Source: an uncultured Moraxellaceae bacterium (GTDB lineage Bacteria > Pseudomonadota > Gammaproteobacteria > Pseudomonadales > Moraxellaceae). From it: 6,868 nucleotides of DNA. Below are positions 1 to 6,453 of this stretch, piece after piece. The stretch spans positions 1-6,868 of the forward strand of contig CALEYY010000076.1 of the NCBI GenBank assembly GCA_937928295.1. The letters are read 5' to 3'. The position numbers and the translations under genes are program-made. The notes beneath the pieces were generated by a model, which saw nothing but the letters and a program-made list of their open reading frames with translations, did no database searches and had not been told where the DNA came from. The stretch's first letter is position 1, and each line of letters starts with the position of its first letter.

Positions 1-335
1 CGTTAGCGGAGCTGAGCAGCTATCCACTCATCCTGCCGGCCGCCAAAGGCATGAACTCAGTGCATACGCAAATTCATCGCCTGGTACGCCAAACCAACAA
101 GCATTTAAATGTCGTACAGCTGACCGACAGCGTCAGCTTGATGATTACGCTGGTCGCATCAGGTCTAGGCATTGGGTTTGCGTCAATGGCTCAGCTCAGT
201 GGCCATGGGCATGCTGATGTGGTGATCAAATCACTGACTGGCCACTCCCCTGTCACCACGACCTACATGCTGCATCACGCGCAAGAAATTCCAGGGGCGG
301 TGCTACCGTTCATGAAGTTGCTGGAAGACAACTAA
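1..335 (+). CDS. LysR-type transcriptional regulator, C-terminal part (5' end outside window)
   Basis: The frame is open from the left edge and ends with TAA at 333-335, giving about 110 residues. They resemble the second half of a LysR substrate-binding domain: a YPLILP strand near the start, then a helix and strand, then VASGLGIGFAS, which matches the conserved 'VAxGLGIxxxP' stretch of the family, and a closing helix ending in MKLLEDN. The DNA-binding N-terminus is not in the window, so the family call rests on this half alone. An internal ATG at 51 would remove the YPLILP strand and is not a credible gene start. The gene is transcribed toward the AraC gene and ends 190 nt from that gene's stop. 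Its target cannot be told; the gene it controls probably lies to the left of the window. Confidence 0.78.
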   Translation, partial: LAELSSYPLILPAAKGMNSVHTQIHRLVRQTNKHLNVVQLTDSVSLMITLVASGLGIGFASMAQLSGHGHADVVIKSLTGHSPVTTTYMLHHAQEIPGAVLPFMKLLEDN

Positions 336-475
336 GCACGTTCAAAACTCAGATAAACATCGTTAAAGCTGAGCTAGCAACGAAGTCGACCTGATATTGA
401 CCGGACCCCTCAATGCATGCTCATAAGAGAACACGAACCTACCCGGTTCTTCTGACCACAACAAGCCCAGGACCG

Positions 476-520
476 AAAAAGACAGGTTATAGAAACACGC
501 TTCATGAGCAGCCTGTTCTT
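476..520 (-). terminator. Candidate rho-independent terminator of the AraC-family gene
   Basis: Read on the minus strand, the stretch starts 5 nt after the AraC stop codon. AAGAACAGG (520 to 512) can pair with CCTGTCTT (486 to 479), giving 8 base pairs with one bulged base, and the 3' arm runs on into more T residues (five Ts in a row at 480-476). The loop is long, about 25 nt, and holds a small inner hairpin (499-509). Position and T-run favour a terminator; the long loop and the bulge weaken it. Confidence 0.35.
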
Positions 521-525
521 AATCA

Positions 526-1572
526 TTAATGCCACTGACCGGTTGATCGCCGCCTAAAAATCCCTGGCGCAACACCCGTCCAGCGCTTGAAGGCATGTGA
601 GAAATTTGCCAAATCACTGTAGCCCAGCGCCCATCCGATAGCCTCCAGAGTCATCGACGCATCCATGAGCATGAGCATCGCCCGGTCTCTCAATGTTCTC
701 TCCATTATCTCGCTGAAGTTCGTGCCTGACTCCGCCAACCGACGCTTCAACGTGCTGACAGAGAGGTTCAGGTGCTTGGCAACCTCATCGATTCGGAGCA
801 GACCGGGGCCGCCATCGATCAAATGTTTGACGCGCACGGCAATCTCATCGGGCGTACCCAAACCAATCATCATTGTCTGCAGATTCGCGATAGCATTCTG
901 ATAAGCGAGCGGATCGGAGAAACGGCAGACCGCCTCCAGAGTCGAGCGCGGCACAATAATGTAATGCATGGGTGCGTTGAAGCGCAGCCTACCAGCGGCG
1001 CACTCGGGATGCCCCGCCAGACTGGGCGGCTGAGGACAAGCGACATGAATAGTCAGATCCAACGGATCGCCGGACAGGATTCTCAGCAGATGGACGATCG
1101 CAGCAGCGCAATAGAATACTGGGATGCGATCCAGCACCAGATCACCTGAGTTGGCTGTCAGCATGATTAGTACCGCATCGGATCGCTCAAAAAACCTAGC
1201 ACTAATGGCATTCGAGATAAGCGGTATAAACTCCAGTAGTCGAAGCACTTCGCTGACTGAGCTGGCACCCACCAAGGGCAAACTGAGCAGACTGTAGGAG
1301 GTCAGGCGTACCTGCTCACCGGCGAAGTAGCCCAAGAATGAGGCCTGATCAACATCAATAGCTGGATACGCATCACGGAGCCAGCGCATAGGAGCTTGGG
1401 CTCCCGGCGTCCGCATCGTGGCGAAATCCACCCCCTCGCTGACCAAAAGAGCACGGAACCTTGCCACCGCCTCCTCACTTAGGACATCGGACTCAAGCAG
1501 TTGCACGAAGATATGGCCTGGTATGCTTGGCTCTTGAGACGAGAAGGGAAAAAGCACGTGAGCTGATTTCAC
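526..1572 (-). CDS. AraC-family transcriptional regulator with N-terminal ligand-sensing domain
   Basis: A 348-residue protein. Residues about 25-215 resemble the effector-binding domain of the OruR/ArgR-like AraC group (Pfam Arabinose_bd type). The C-terminal 100 residues form the double helix-turn-helix of the family: the first at about 261-281 (IDEVAKHLNLSVSTLKRRLAE), the second at about 308-331, including the typical LGYSDLANFSHAFKRWTG signature followed by P and FRRR. Length is normal for this group. The gene diverges from the ferredoxin-P450-reductase operon across 96 nt, so the inferred role is control of that operon in response to an alkane, fatty acid or oxidation product. The start is a GTG at 1572: the frame is closed by a TAA 15 nt upstream, so no longer start exists, but no clear Shine-Dalgarno precedes it. 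A second in-frame GTG lies at 1557, also without one. Family confidence is high; target and effector are inference. Confidence 0.9.
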   Translation of the reverse strand: MKSAHVLFPFSSQEPSIPGHIFVQLLESDVLSEEAVARFRALLVSEGVDFATMRTPGAQAPMRWLRDAYPAIDVDQASFLGYFAGEQVRLTSYSLLSLPLVGASSVSEVLRLLEFIPLISNAISARFFERSDAVLIMLTANSGDLVLDRIPVFYCAAAIVHLLRILSGDPLDLTIHVACPQPPSLAGHPECAAGRLRFNAPMHYIIVPRSTLEAVCRFSDPLAYQNAIANLQTMMIGLGTPDEIAVRVKHLIDGGPGLLRIDEVAKHLNLSVSTLKRRLAESGTNFSEIMERTLRDRAMLMLMDASMTLEAIGWALGYSDLANFSHAFKRWTGVAPGIFRRRSTGQWH

Positions 1573-1668
1573 AAAATTTTGATCTTACAAAACATAGTCT
1601 ACTCATCAGGCAACACACAAGATACATCAAAGAAAAACAGACATTCATCATAGATCAGGAAAACAGGC
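1573..1668. promoter_or_regulatory. Divergent control region between the AraC gene and the P450 operon
   Basis: This AT-rich 96-nt gap must hold the promoters and probably the binding sites for both directions. Toward the operon I see no convincing sigma-70 -35/-10 pair, as is common for activator-dependent promoters. Toward the AraC gene, TTGTGT (1620-1615) and TATGTT (1596-1591) with an 18-nt spacer form a weak candidate. The hexamer ATCAGG occurs at 1605-1610 and 1654-1659. A longer direct repeat is listed separately. The region's role is inferred from gene orientation; individual elements are uncertain. Confidence 0.55.
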
Positions 1669-1670
1669 AT
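1634..1670 (+). repeat. 11-nt direct repeat ahead of the ferredoxin start, candidate AraC operator
   Basis: AAAACAGACAT (1634-1644) and AAAACAGGCAT (1660-1670) differ at one base and lie 26 nt apart start to start, about two and a half helical turns. AraC-family regulators commonly bind direct repeats near promoters. The second copy overlaps the ferredoxin ATG (1669-1671), which would be an odd place for an activator site, so it may instead be chance or a repressing site. Confidence 0.3.
1657..1660 (+). promoter_or_regulatory. Ribosome binding site of the ferredoxin gene
   Basis: AGGA ends 8 nt before the ATG at 1669, a normal spacing. It supports the chosen start, which also gives the expected N-terminal beta strand (GKIIFAT) of the ferredoxin fold. 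Confidence 0.6.
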
Positions 1671-1989
1671 GGGAAAGATCATTTTTGCGACACATGATGG
1701 CCTCCAACACGAAGCCGAGATCAGCGCGGGCAAATCCCTCATGCAAATCGCCACGGAAAACGCCGTACCAGGCATTGATGGCGACTGCGGCGGCGTCTGC
1801 GCCTGCGGCACATGTCACGTCATCATAGAAAGCCAGTGGCAGGAAGCGGTAGGAAACCGCAACGAAGATGAAGAGCAAATGCTCAATATGGCACCGGAAA
1901 AACAGCCAACCTCGCGCTTGGCCTGCCAAATCAAGGTCACAGCACAAATGGACGGAATGACGGTTCATCTTCCCGAATTCCAGATGTGA
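1669..1989 (+). CDS. [2Fe-2S] ferredoxin, putidaredoxin/adrenodoxin type, partner of the P450
   Basis: A 106-residue soluble electron carrier that should shuttle single electrons from the reductase encoded two genes downstream to the P450. The four expected cluster ligands are Cys40, Cys46, Cys49 and Cys86, with the C-x5-C-x2-C spacing of the vertebrate-type group followed by a distant fourth cysteine (RLACQI). Residues 37-52 carry the signature DGDCGGVCACGTCHVI. Length matches putidaredoxin (about 106). Cys44 is an additional cysteine inside the cluster loop; I recall extra cysteines there in other bacterial P450 ferredoxins, so it is not taken as a defect. An acidic stretch follows (NEDEEQ, 65-70), where this family usually docks its partners. 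It is the first gene of the operon; its TGA is 41 nt before the preferred P450 start. Confidence 0.95.
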   Translation: MGKIIFATHDGLQHEAEISAGKSLMQIATENAVPGIDGDCGGVCACGTCHVIIESQWQEAVGNRNEDEEQMLNMAPEKQPTSRLACQIKVTAQMDGMTVHLPEFQM

Positions 1990-2020
1990 CTCCAGACATT
2001 CTTTCTAATCATCGCAGAGC

Positions 2021-2026
2021 AGGAGG
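2021..2026 (+). promoter_or_regulatory. Shine-Dalgarno that sets the P450 start at 2031
   Basis: A perfect AGGAGG lies 4 nt before the ATG at 2031. The spacing is short but workable. The alternative, a GTG at 1986 that overlaps the ferredoxin stop, has no comparable site in front of it, so 2031 is preferred. Confidence 0.7.
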
Positions 2027-2030
2027 CTTC

Positions 2031-3413
2031 ATGAAAATACTAGATCAAGCCATCAACAAAGCACAGGCAACGATCCCTATGGATCTGCAAATTCGCGGAG
2101 CTCATATTTATAATAAAGTGAGAAGAGCCGCATTCGAAAGTGCTAGGCCGCCAGTCTTCGTGGAGCACCAGCTGCCCGATGTTGCCGATCTGCCACTAGA
2201 AAAAATTGACGTAAGCAGTCCCTTCCTGTATCGACAGAATCGCTGGCAATCCTATTTCAAGCGTCTGCGTGATGAAGCACCGGTGCACTATCAAGCGAAC
2301 AGTCCGTTTGGACCTTTCTGGTCAATCACACGCTACGAAGACATTCTCTTTGTTGACAAGAATCACGAACTTTTTTCTGCCGAACCCTTCATCGTGCTCG
2401 GCGACGCACCGAAAGAGCTCAGCGTAGAAATGTTTATTGCCATGGACCCGCCCAAGCATGACATCCAGCGCCAAGCCGTACAAAGCGTCGTTGCACCGAA
2501 AAATCTCAAAGAAATGGAAGGCTTGATCCGTAAACGTGTCGCTGATGTACTCGATAATTTACCCGTCGATCAGCCCTTCGACTGGGTCCAGCATGTATCA
2601 ATCGAGCTTACTGCGCGCATGCTCGCGACTCTACTCGACTTCCCCTACGAAAAGCGCCACAAACTGGTGTACTGGTCTGATATGGCGGCGGCCAGCGCGG
2701 AAACCACTGGCGGCCCTTCAGACACAGACGAAATGTTTATCGGTGTTGCCGATATGGCGCGACAGTTCACGGCACTCTGGCACGACAAGGCGGAAAGAAC
2801 GGCTGCTGGCGAGCAGCCCGGTTTCGACCTTATCACCCTGCTGCAATCGCATGAGGCCACAAAAGACCTCATTAAGCGGCCGATGGAATTCCTTGGCAAC
2901 TTGGCGCTGCTGATCGTCGGTGGCAACGACACCACCCGCAACTCCATGACTGGCGGCGTGCTGGCGCTCAACCGCTTCCCTGAGGAGTACGCAAAGCTCA
3001 AGGCAGATCCAAGCCTTATCCCCAACATGGTGTCCGAGGTCATCCGCTGGCAGACCCCTCTGGCCTACATGCGCCGCATCGCTAAACAGGACACCATTCT
3101 CAACGGCCAGTTCATCCGCAAAGGCGACAAGCTGGTCATGTGGTATGCCTCCGGCAACCGCGACGAGACGATGTTCGAGCGAGCTGACGACCTCATCATT
3201 GATCGCGCGAACGCGCGCAACCATATCTCCTTCGGTTTCGGAGTACATCGATGCATGGGTAACCGACTGGCAGAGATGCAACTACGTATTCTTTGGGAAG
3301 AGCTGCTTCAGCGGTTCGACAACATCGAAGTGGTTTCCGAACCAGAGATCGTGCAATCGAATTTTGTGAGAGGCTACTCGAAGATGATGGTCAAGGTCAC
3401 AAAAAAGGCCTGA
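2031..3413 (+). CDS. cyp153A: Cytochrome P450 of the CYP153A type, predicted terminal alkane/fatty-acid hydroxylase
   Basis: A 460-residue soluble class I P450. In this numbering the I-helix oxygen-activation motif is GGNDTT (297-302, with D300 and T301/T302), the K-helix ExxR is E336-x-x-R339, and the heme loop FGFGVHRCMG (401-410) carries the heme-ligand Cys408. The stretches MFIAMDPPKHD, VVAPKNLKEMEG, LLIVGGNDTTRNSMTGG, IRWQTPLAYMRR and NFVRGYSKMMVK match, from memory, CYP153A13 of Alcanivorax borkumensis and CYP153A33 of Marinobacter. These enzymes add a hydroxyl to the terminal carbon of medium-chain alkanes or fatty acids using O2 and two electrons. The N-terminal part (INKAQATIPMDLQI) also aligns with their N-terminal extension. 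A GTG at 1986 would add 15 residues, but AGGAGG before 2031 favours the shorter form. No transmembrane anchor is apparent. The reductase start follows after 22 nt. Family is near certain; the substrate is inference. Confidence 0.95.
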   Translation: MKILDQAINKAQATIPMDLQIRGAHIYNKVRRAAFESARPPVFVEHQLPDVADLPLEKIDVSSPFLYRQNRWQSYFKRLRDEAPVHYQANSPFGPFWSITRYEDILFVDKNHELFSAEPFIVLGDAPKELSVEMFIAMDPPKHDIQRQAVQSVVAPKNLKEMEGLIRKRVADVLDNLPVDQPFDWVQHVSIELTARMLATLLDFPYEKRHKLVYWSDMAAASAETTGGPSDTDEMFIGVADMARQFTALWHDKAERTAAGEQPGFDLITLLQSHEATKDLIKRPMEFLGNLALLIVGGNDTTRNSMTGGVLALNRFPEEYAKLKADPSLIPNMVSEVIRWQTPLAYMRRIAKQDTILNGQFIRKGDKLVMWYASGNRDETMFERADDLIIDRANARNHISFGFGVHRCMGNRLAEMQLRILWEELLQRFDNIEVVSEPEIVQSNFVRGYSKMMVKVTKKA

Positions 3414-3425
3414 TGCAGCAGGAGT

Positions 3426-3430
3426 AAAGG
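3426..3430 (+). promoter_or_regulatory. Ribosome binding site of the ferredoxin reductase gene
   Basis: AAAGG ends 5 nt before the ATG at 3436. An AGGAG at 3420-3424 lies slightly further off (11 nt) and may contribute. Both are within the 22-nt gap after the P450 stop and support translation from 3436. Confidence 0.5.
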
Positions 3431-3435
3431 CGAAC

Positions 3436-4671
3436 ATGGAAAGCTCACGAGCTATCATCATCGGCGGTAGTCACGCTGGCGCACAACTCTGCGCCAGCTT
3501 GCGCCAAGAAGGCTGGGCAGGCGAGATTTTGTTGATCAGCGATGAGCCTAGCTTGCCCTATCATCGCCCGCCCTTGTCTAAGACCTATCTCGCCGACAAA
3601 GTCAGCATGACGGAGTTGCTGATACGCACGCCAGAGTTTTATGAAAAACAAGCCGTTAATATCCGTTGCGCACGAGTAACCGCCATCGACTCGGTGGCGC
3701 ATCGAGTCACATTGAGTGATGGTAGCGAGATCGAATATGCCAAGCTCGCACTCTGCACGGGCGCTCGGCCTAGGCAACTGAAGATTCCTGGTGCCAACCT
3801 TGCTGGTGTGTATTATTTGCGCACCGCTGGCGATATTGAAGCAATCAAAAGCCAGCTCGGCAGCACGCGTCGTGCAGTTATCATCGGTGGTGGTTACATT
3901 GGTCTCGAAACGGCAGCCTCATTGCGGTCACTCGGTATAGAAGTGACGATTCTGGAAACGGCGGAGCGTGTATTGCAGCGAGTCACTGCCACACAGGTTT
4001 CGGACTTCTATGCCCGAGTCCACCGAGAGGCGGGCGTGCGACTGCATACCCTCGCTGCGATCACCGCTATCGTTGGCAGCGATCTGGTGGAAGGCGTGCG
4101 TTGTGGTAATGGGGAGATTTTCCCAGCCGATATAGTCATCATCGGCATCGGTGTATTACCGAACACCGAACTAGCGGAGGCCGCCGGCCTTGAAGTGAGT
4201 AATGGCATCATCATTGACGGACATGGCCGAACCAGTGTCCCCGACATCGTAGCTGCGGGTGACTGCGCCAATTACTTCAGCATCCACTATGAACGTCGTG
4301 TCCGTCTGGAATCTGTTCCAAATGCCGGAGAGCACGCAAAAGTAGCGGCTGCCACGATGTGCGATAAAAAAAGGGAAATCAGCGGTTTGCCTTGGTTTTG
4401 GTCCGATCAGTTCGATATCAAGCTGCAAATTTCCGGTCTGAACCAAGGGCATAACAAAGTTATAATCCGAGGCGACCACATCACAGGTCGCAGCTTTTCC
4501 TGCTTTTATTTCATCAACGACCGGATGATTGCCGCTGACTGCATCAACAGGCCGCAAGATTTTGTCTTCAGCAAAAGAATCATCTCAGACAGCCTAATGA
4601 TCGACGCCAGCCAATTGGCCAACGAACAGATACCCCTTAGCGCGCTCTTGGCGATAAACAAGAGCACGTAG
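3436..4671 (+). CDS. FAD-dependent NAD(P)H:ferredoxin reductase (putidaredoxin-reductase type)
   Basis: A 411-residue flavoprotein that should take hydride from NAD(P)H and reduce the ferredoxin at 1669-1989. The N-terminal FAD-binding Rossmann motif is IIIGGSHAGA (7-16), with His in the place often seen in P450- and dioxygenase-linked reductases. PYHRPPLSK (41-49) and TGARPR (108-113) are further family hallmarks. A second Rossmann motif, GGGYIG (151-156) followed by LE, binds the nicotinamide cofactor; the acidic residue near the end of its second strand (LETAER) suggests NADH, which is inference. AAGDCAN (273-279) is the second FAD contact. The C-terminal 100 residues form the usual interface domain. 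Length is close to putidaredoxin reductase (about 420). It is the last gene of the operon; all three parts of a class I P450 chain are therefore encoded together, in the order ferredoxin, P450, reductase. Confidence 0.94.
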   Translation: MESSRAIIIGGSHAGAQLCASLRQEGWAGEILLISDEPSLPYHRPPLSKTYLADKVSMTELLIRTPEFYEKQAVNIRCARVTAIDSVAHRVTLSDGSEIEYAKLALCTGARPRQLKIPGANLAGVYYLRTAGDIEAIKSQLGSTRRAVIIGGGYIGLETAASLRSLGIEVTILETAERVLQRVTATQVSDFYARVHREAGVRLHTLAAITAIVGSDLVEGVRCGNGEIFPADIVIIGIGVLPNTELAEAAGLEVSNGIIIDGHGRTSVPDIVAAGDCANYFSIHYERRVRLESVPNAGEHAKVAAATMCDKKREISGLPWFWSDQFDIKLQISGLNQGHNKVIIRGDHITGRSFSCFYFINDRMIAADCINRPQDFVFSKRIISDSLMIDASQLANEQIPLSALLAINKST

Positions 4672-4702
4672 AACGCTAGACTTACTGGCCAAGCCACACG
4701 CC

Positions 4703-4730
4703 CTGAGCGAGCAGGGGGACCTGCGCTCAG
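4703..4730. terminator. GC-rich hairpin between convergent genes, possible terminator without T-run
   Basis: CTGAGC (4703-4708) pairs with GCTCAG (4725-4730), and after a 2-nt bulge GCAGG (4711-4715) pairs with CCTGC (4720-4724) around a GGGA loop: 11 base pairs in all. It lies 31 nt after the reductase stop and 113 nt after the ligase stop, where both transcripts must end. Neither side has a T-run, so it is not a standard intrinsic terminator; it may act as a 3'-end stabiliser or only slow the polymerase. Confidence 0.4.
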
Positions 4731-4843
4731 CGGGGAAAATATCTATATTGACCACCTTCCTTATTTCCCCAAGACACCAAGCCTACCTTCAGCTCCAGCC
4801 AATCTATTCGACCTCCAGCCTTGGGCATCCGGAGTGGGAATAG

Positions 4844-6394
4844 TCAGTTAACACCTGTCGAATGGCCCTCCCAGAACACCTTACGCAACTCATTCTTGAG
4901 AATCTTTCCAGCGCCGCTGACAGGTAGCGGCTCTGTTCGAATTTCAACGCTGCGCGGCAATTTATAGCTCGCAATCAAGCTGCGGCAATGTTCAACGATA
5001 TCCATAGGCGCAATGCACGCTCCGAACTTCGGAACTACGATGGCATGCACCGACTCCCCCCATTGATCGCTCGGAATACCAATGATTGCGCACTCCTGCA
5101 CCGCAGGGTGCTTGTAAATAGCACCCTCGACCTCGACCGAAAAGATATTTTCGCCGCCGCTGATCACCATGTCCTTAGCCCGGTCGACGATAAACACAAA
5201 CCCATCCTCATCCATGTAACCGAGATCACCAGTGTGCAACCAGTCGTTACGCAAGACTTCACGTGTCTCCTTCTCAAGCCCCCAGTACCCCCGCATCACA
5301 TTGAGGCCGCGCGCGCAAACCTCACCGACAGTACCCTGCGGGACCTCGCGGTCCTCCACATCGAGCACAGCCACATCAACACCGAAAGCGGGGCGGCCAG
5401 CACTGCGCAACTTCGGACCACCAATGACATGGCACTCCGGTGCCAAAGTCGTGATGATCGGCGAAGCTTCAGTCTGCCCATAGCCTTGGGTGAATCTTAC
5501 GTCCGGCATTTGCCGCATGGCCTCGACAAGAACGGTTTCTGGCATGGGTGAGGCGCCATATAGCATTCGCTGTATGCTGGAAGTATCGTGCGCGGCGATT
5601 TTTCCAGAGGAAACCAGTAGATTGACCATTGTGGGCACCAGCAGCACGTGTGTAACACGCTCCCTCTGTATCGCGCTGAGAACAGCATCGACACCGAATC
5701 GGGCTACGGCACAGTGCGTCGCCCCCGCCATGGTGACTGCGAATGTGCTCGCCATGTCTGCGAGGTGAAACATGGGTCCGGCATGCAGATAGACTGATGT
5801 GTCGTTGTATCCCATCACCGGGATGACATTGAGCGCGTTATAGATCAAATTGTCATGCGATAGCATTACACCTTTCGACTTTCCCGTGGTGCCGCCAGTA
5901 TAAAACAATCCTGCCAACCGATCGCCGCCAGCATTCGCGTCTCGCGCAGGGGCACTTGCCGCGATCAGCGCCTCGTAATTTTCGCAGCCATCGGGGGTCT
6001 CGCCATCGCCCATATATACGATATGCCTGACGCTGGTGAGCAGCGGACGCAACACCGGCAGCAGCGCCGCAAAGGCATCGTCAACTAGCAAAATACAGCT
6101 AGCAGAATCGTCAAGTGTGTACGCAATCTCTGGCACGGCAAGACGAATATTGACCGGGTTCGCAGCAGCGCCTGCCCAGGCTACCGCATAGAAATATTCT
6201 ACATAACGATCGCTGTTGAGTGACAGGATAGCTATGCGGTCGTCATCTTTTATACCCATTGCACGGAAAGCACTTGCCAACCGAGCGATACGCTGTTCGA
6301 ACTGCCTCCACGTCTGTCGGCGCTCGCCAAAAACCGTGGCGATCTTGTTGCCGCTGGTCTGGACGGCACGTCGGAGTGTCTGGGTAAGATACAT
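4844..6394 (-). CDS. AMP-forming acyl-CoA synthetase (fatty-acid-CoA ligase family)
   Basis: A 516-residue member of the ANL adenylating superfamily. It would activate a carboxylic acid with ATP to an acyl-adenylate and pass it to coenzyme A. Motifs appear in the right order: phosphate-binding loop YTGGTTGKSKG (165-175), HAGPMFHLAD (204-213), YGQTEAS (305-311), TGD with Asp390, hinge region DRAKDMVISGGENI (404-417), and a C-terminal GAGK with the adenylation lysine at 497. Length is typical of medium/long-chain ligases, and the motifs look intact, so the enzyme should be active. Chain length and substrate cannot be read from the sequence; aryl or branched acids remain possible. The ATG at 6394 has a modest GAGAG about 6 nt upstream. 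The SRPBCC gene ends 59 nt before the start on the same strand, suggesting one transcript. Activation of a fatty acid formed by P450-initiated alkane oxidation is plausible but inferred. Confidence 0.93.
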   Translation of the reverse strand: MYLTQTLRRAVQTSGNKIATVFGERRQTWRQFEQRIARLASAFRAMGIKDDDRIAILSLNSDRYVEYFYAVAWAGAAANPVNIRLAVPEIAYTLDDSASCILLVDDAFAALLPVLRPLLTSVRHIVYMGDGETPDGCENYEALIAASAPARDANAGGDRLAGLFYTGGTTGKSKGVMLSHDNLIYNALNVIPVMGYNDTSVYLHAGPMFHLADMASTFAVTMAGATHCAVARFGVDAVLSAIQRERVTHVLLVPTMVNLLVSSGKIAAHDTSSIQRMLYGASPMPETVLVEAMRQMPDVRFTQGYGQTEASPIITTLAPECHVIGGPKLRSAGRPAFGVDVAVLDVEDREVPQGTVGEVCARGLNVMRGYWGLEKETREVLRNDWLHTGDLGYMDEDGFVFIVDRAKDMVISGGENIFSVEVEGAIYKHPAVQECAIIGIPSDQWGESVHAIVVPKFGACIAPMDIVEHCRSLIASYKLPRSVEIRTEPLPVSGAGKILKNELRKVFWEGHSTGVN

Positions 6395-6453
6395 TGGCAG
6401 CTCTCAATTTATTTCATTTTAGTTCGTTGTTCAATCCGAGCAGAAACGCCCTA

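Noticed and set aside
435..449. Small hairpin GAACC-TACCC-GGTTC as a terminator of the LysR-type gene
   Set aside because: Only 5 base pairs, about 100 nt from the stop, and no T-run after it beyond a few scattered bases.
2718..3281. Open frame of 187 codons on the minus strand inside the P450 gene
   Set aside because: It is entirely antisense to a strongly conserved coding region, has no recognisable domain, and is explained by codon bias in the P450 frame.
4793..4820. Direct repeat CTCCAGCC at 4793-4800 and 4813-4820
   Set aside because: Eight bases, 20 nt apart, with no further similarity in the flanks; likely chance.
4777..4824. CCAAG/CTTGG inverted repeat as a terminator of the acyl-CoA ligase gene
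   Set aside because: Only 5 base pairs around a loop of 38 nt and no T-run on the minus strand.
4988..5551. Open frame of 187 codons on the plus strand inside the acyl-CoA ligase gene
   Set aside because: Antisense shadow of a gene with all family motifs intact; the translation shows no family features.
6416..6421. TAAAAT on the minus strand as a -10 box for a separate ligase promoter
   Set aside because: It is close to consensus and well placed for the ribosome site, but no -35 hexamer lies at proper spacing, and the 59-nt gap is AT-rich by itself.
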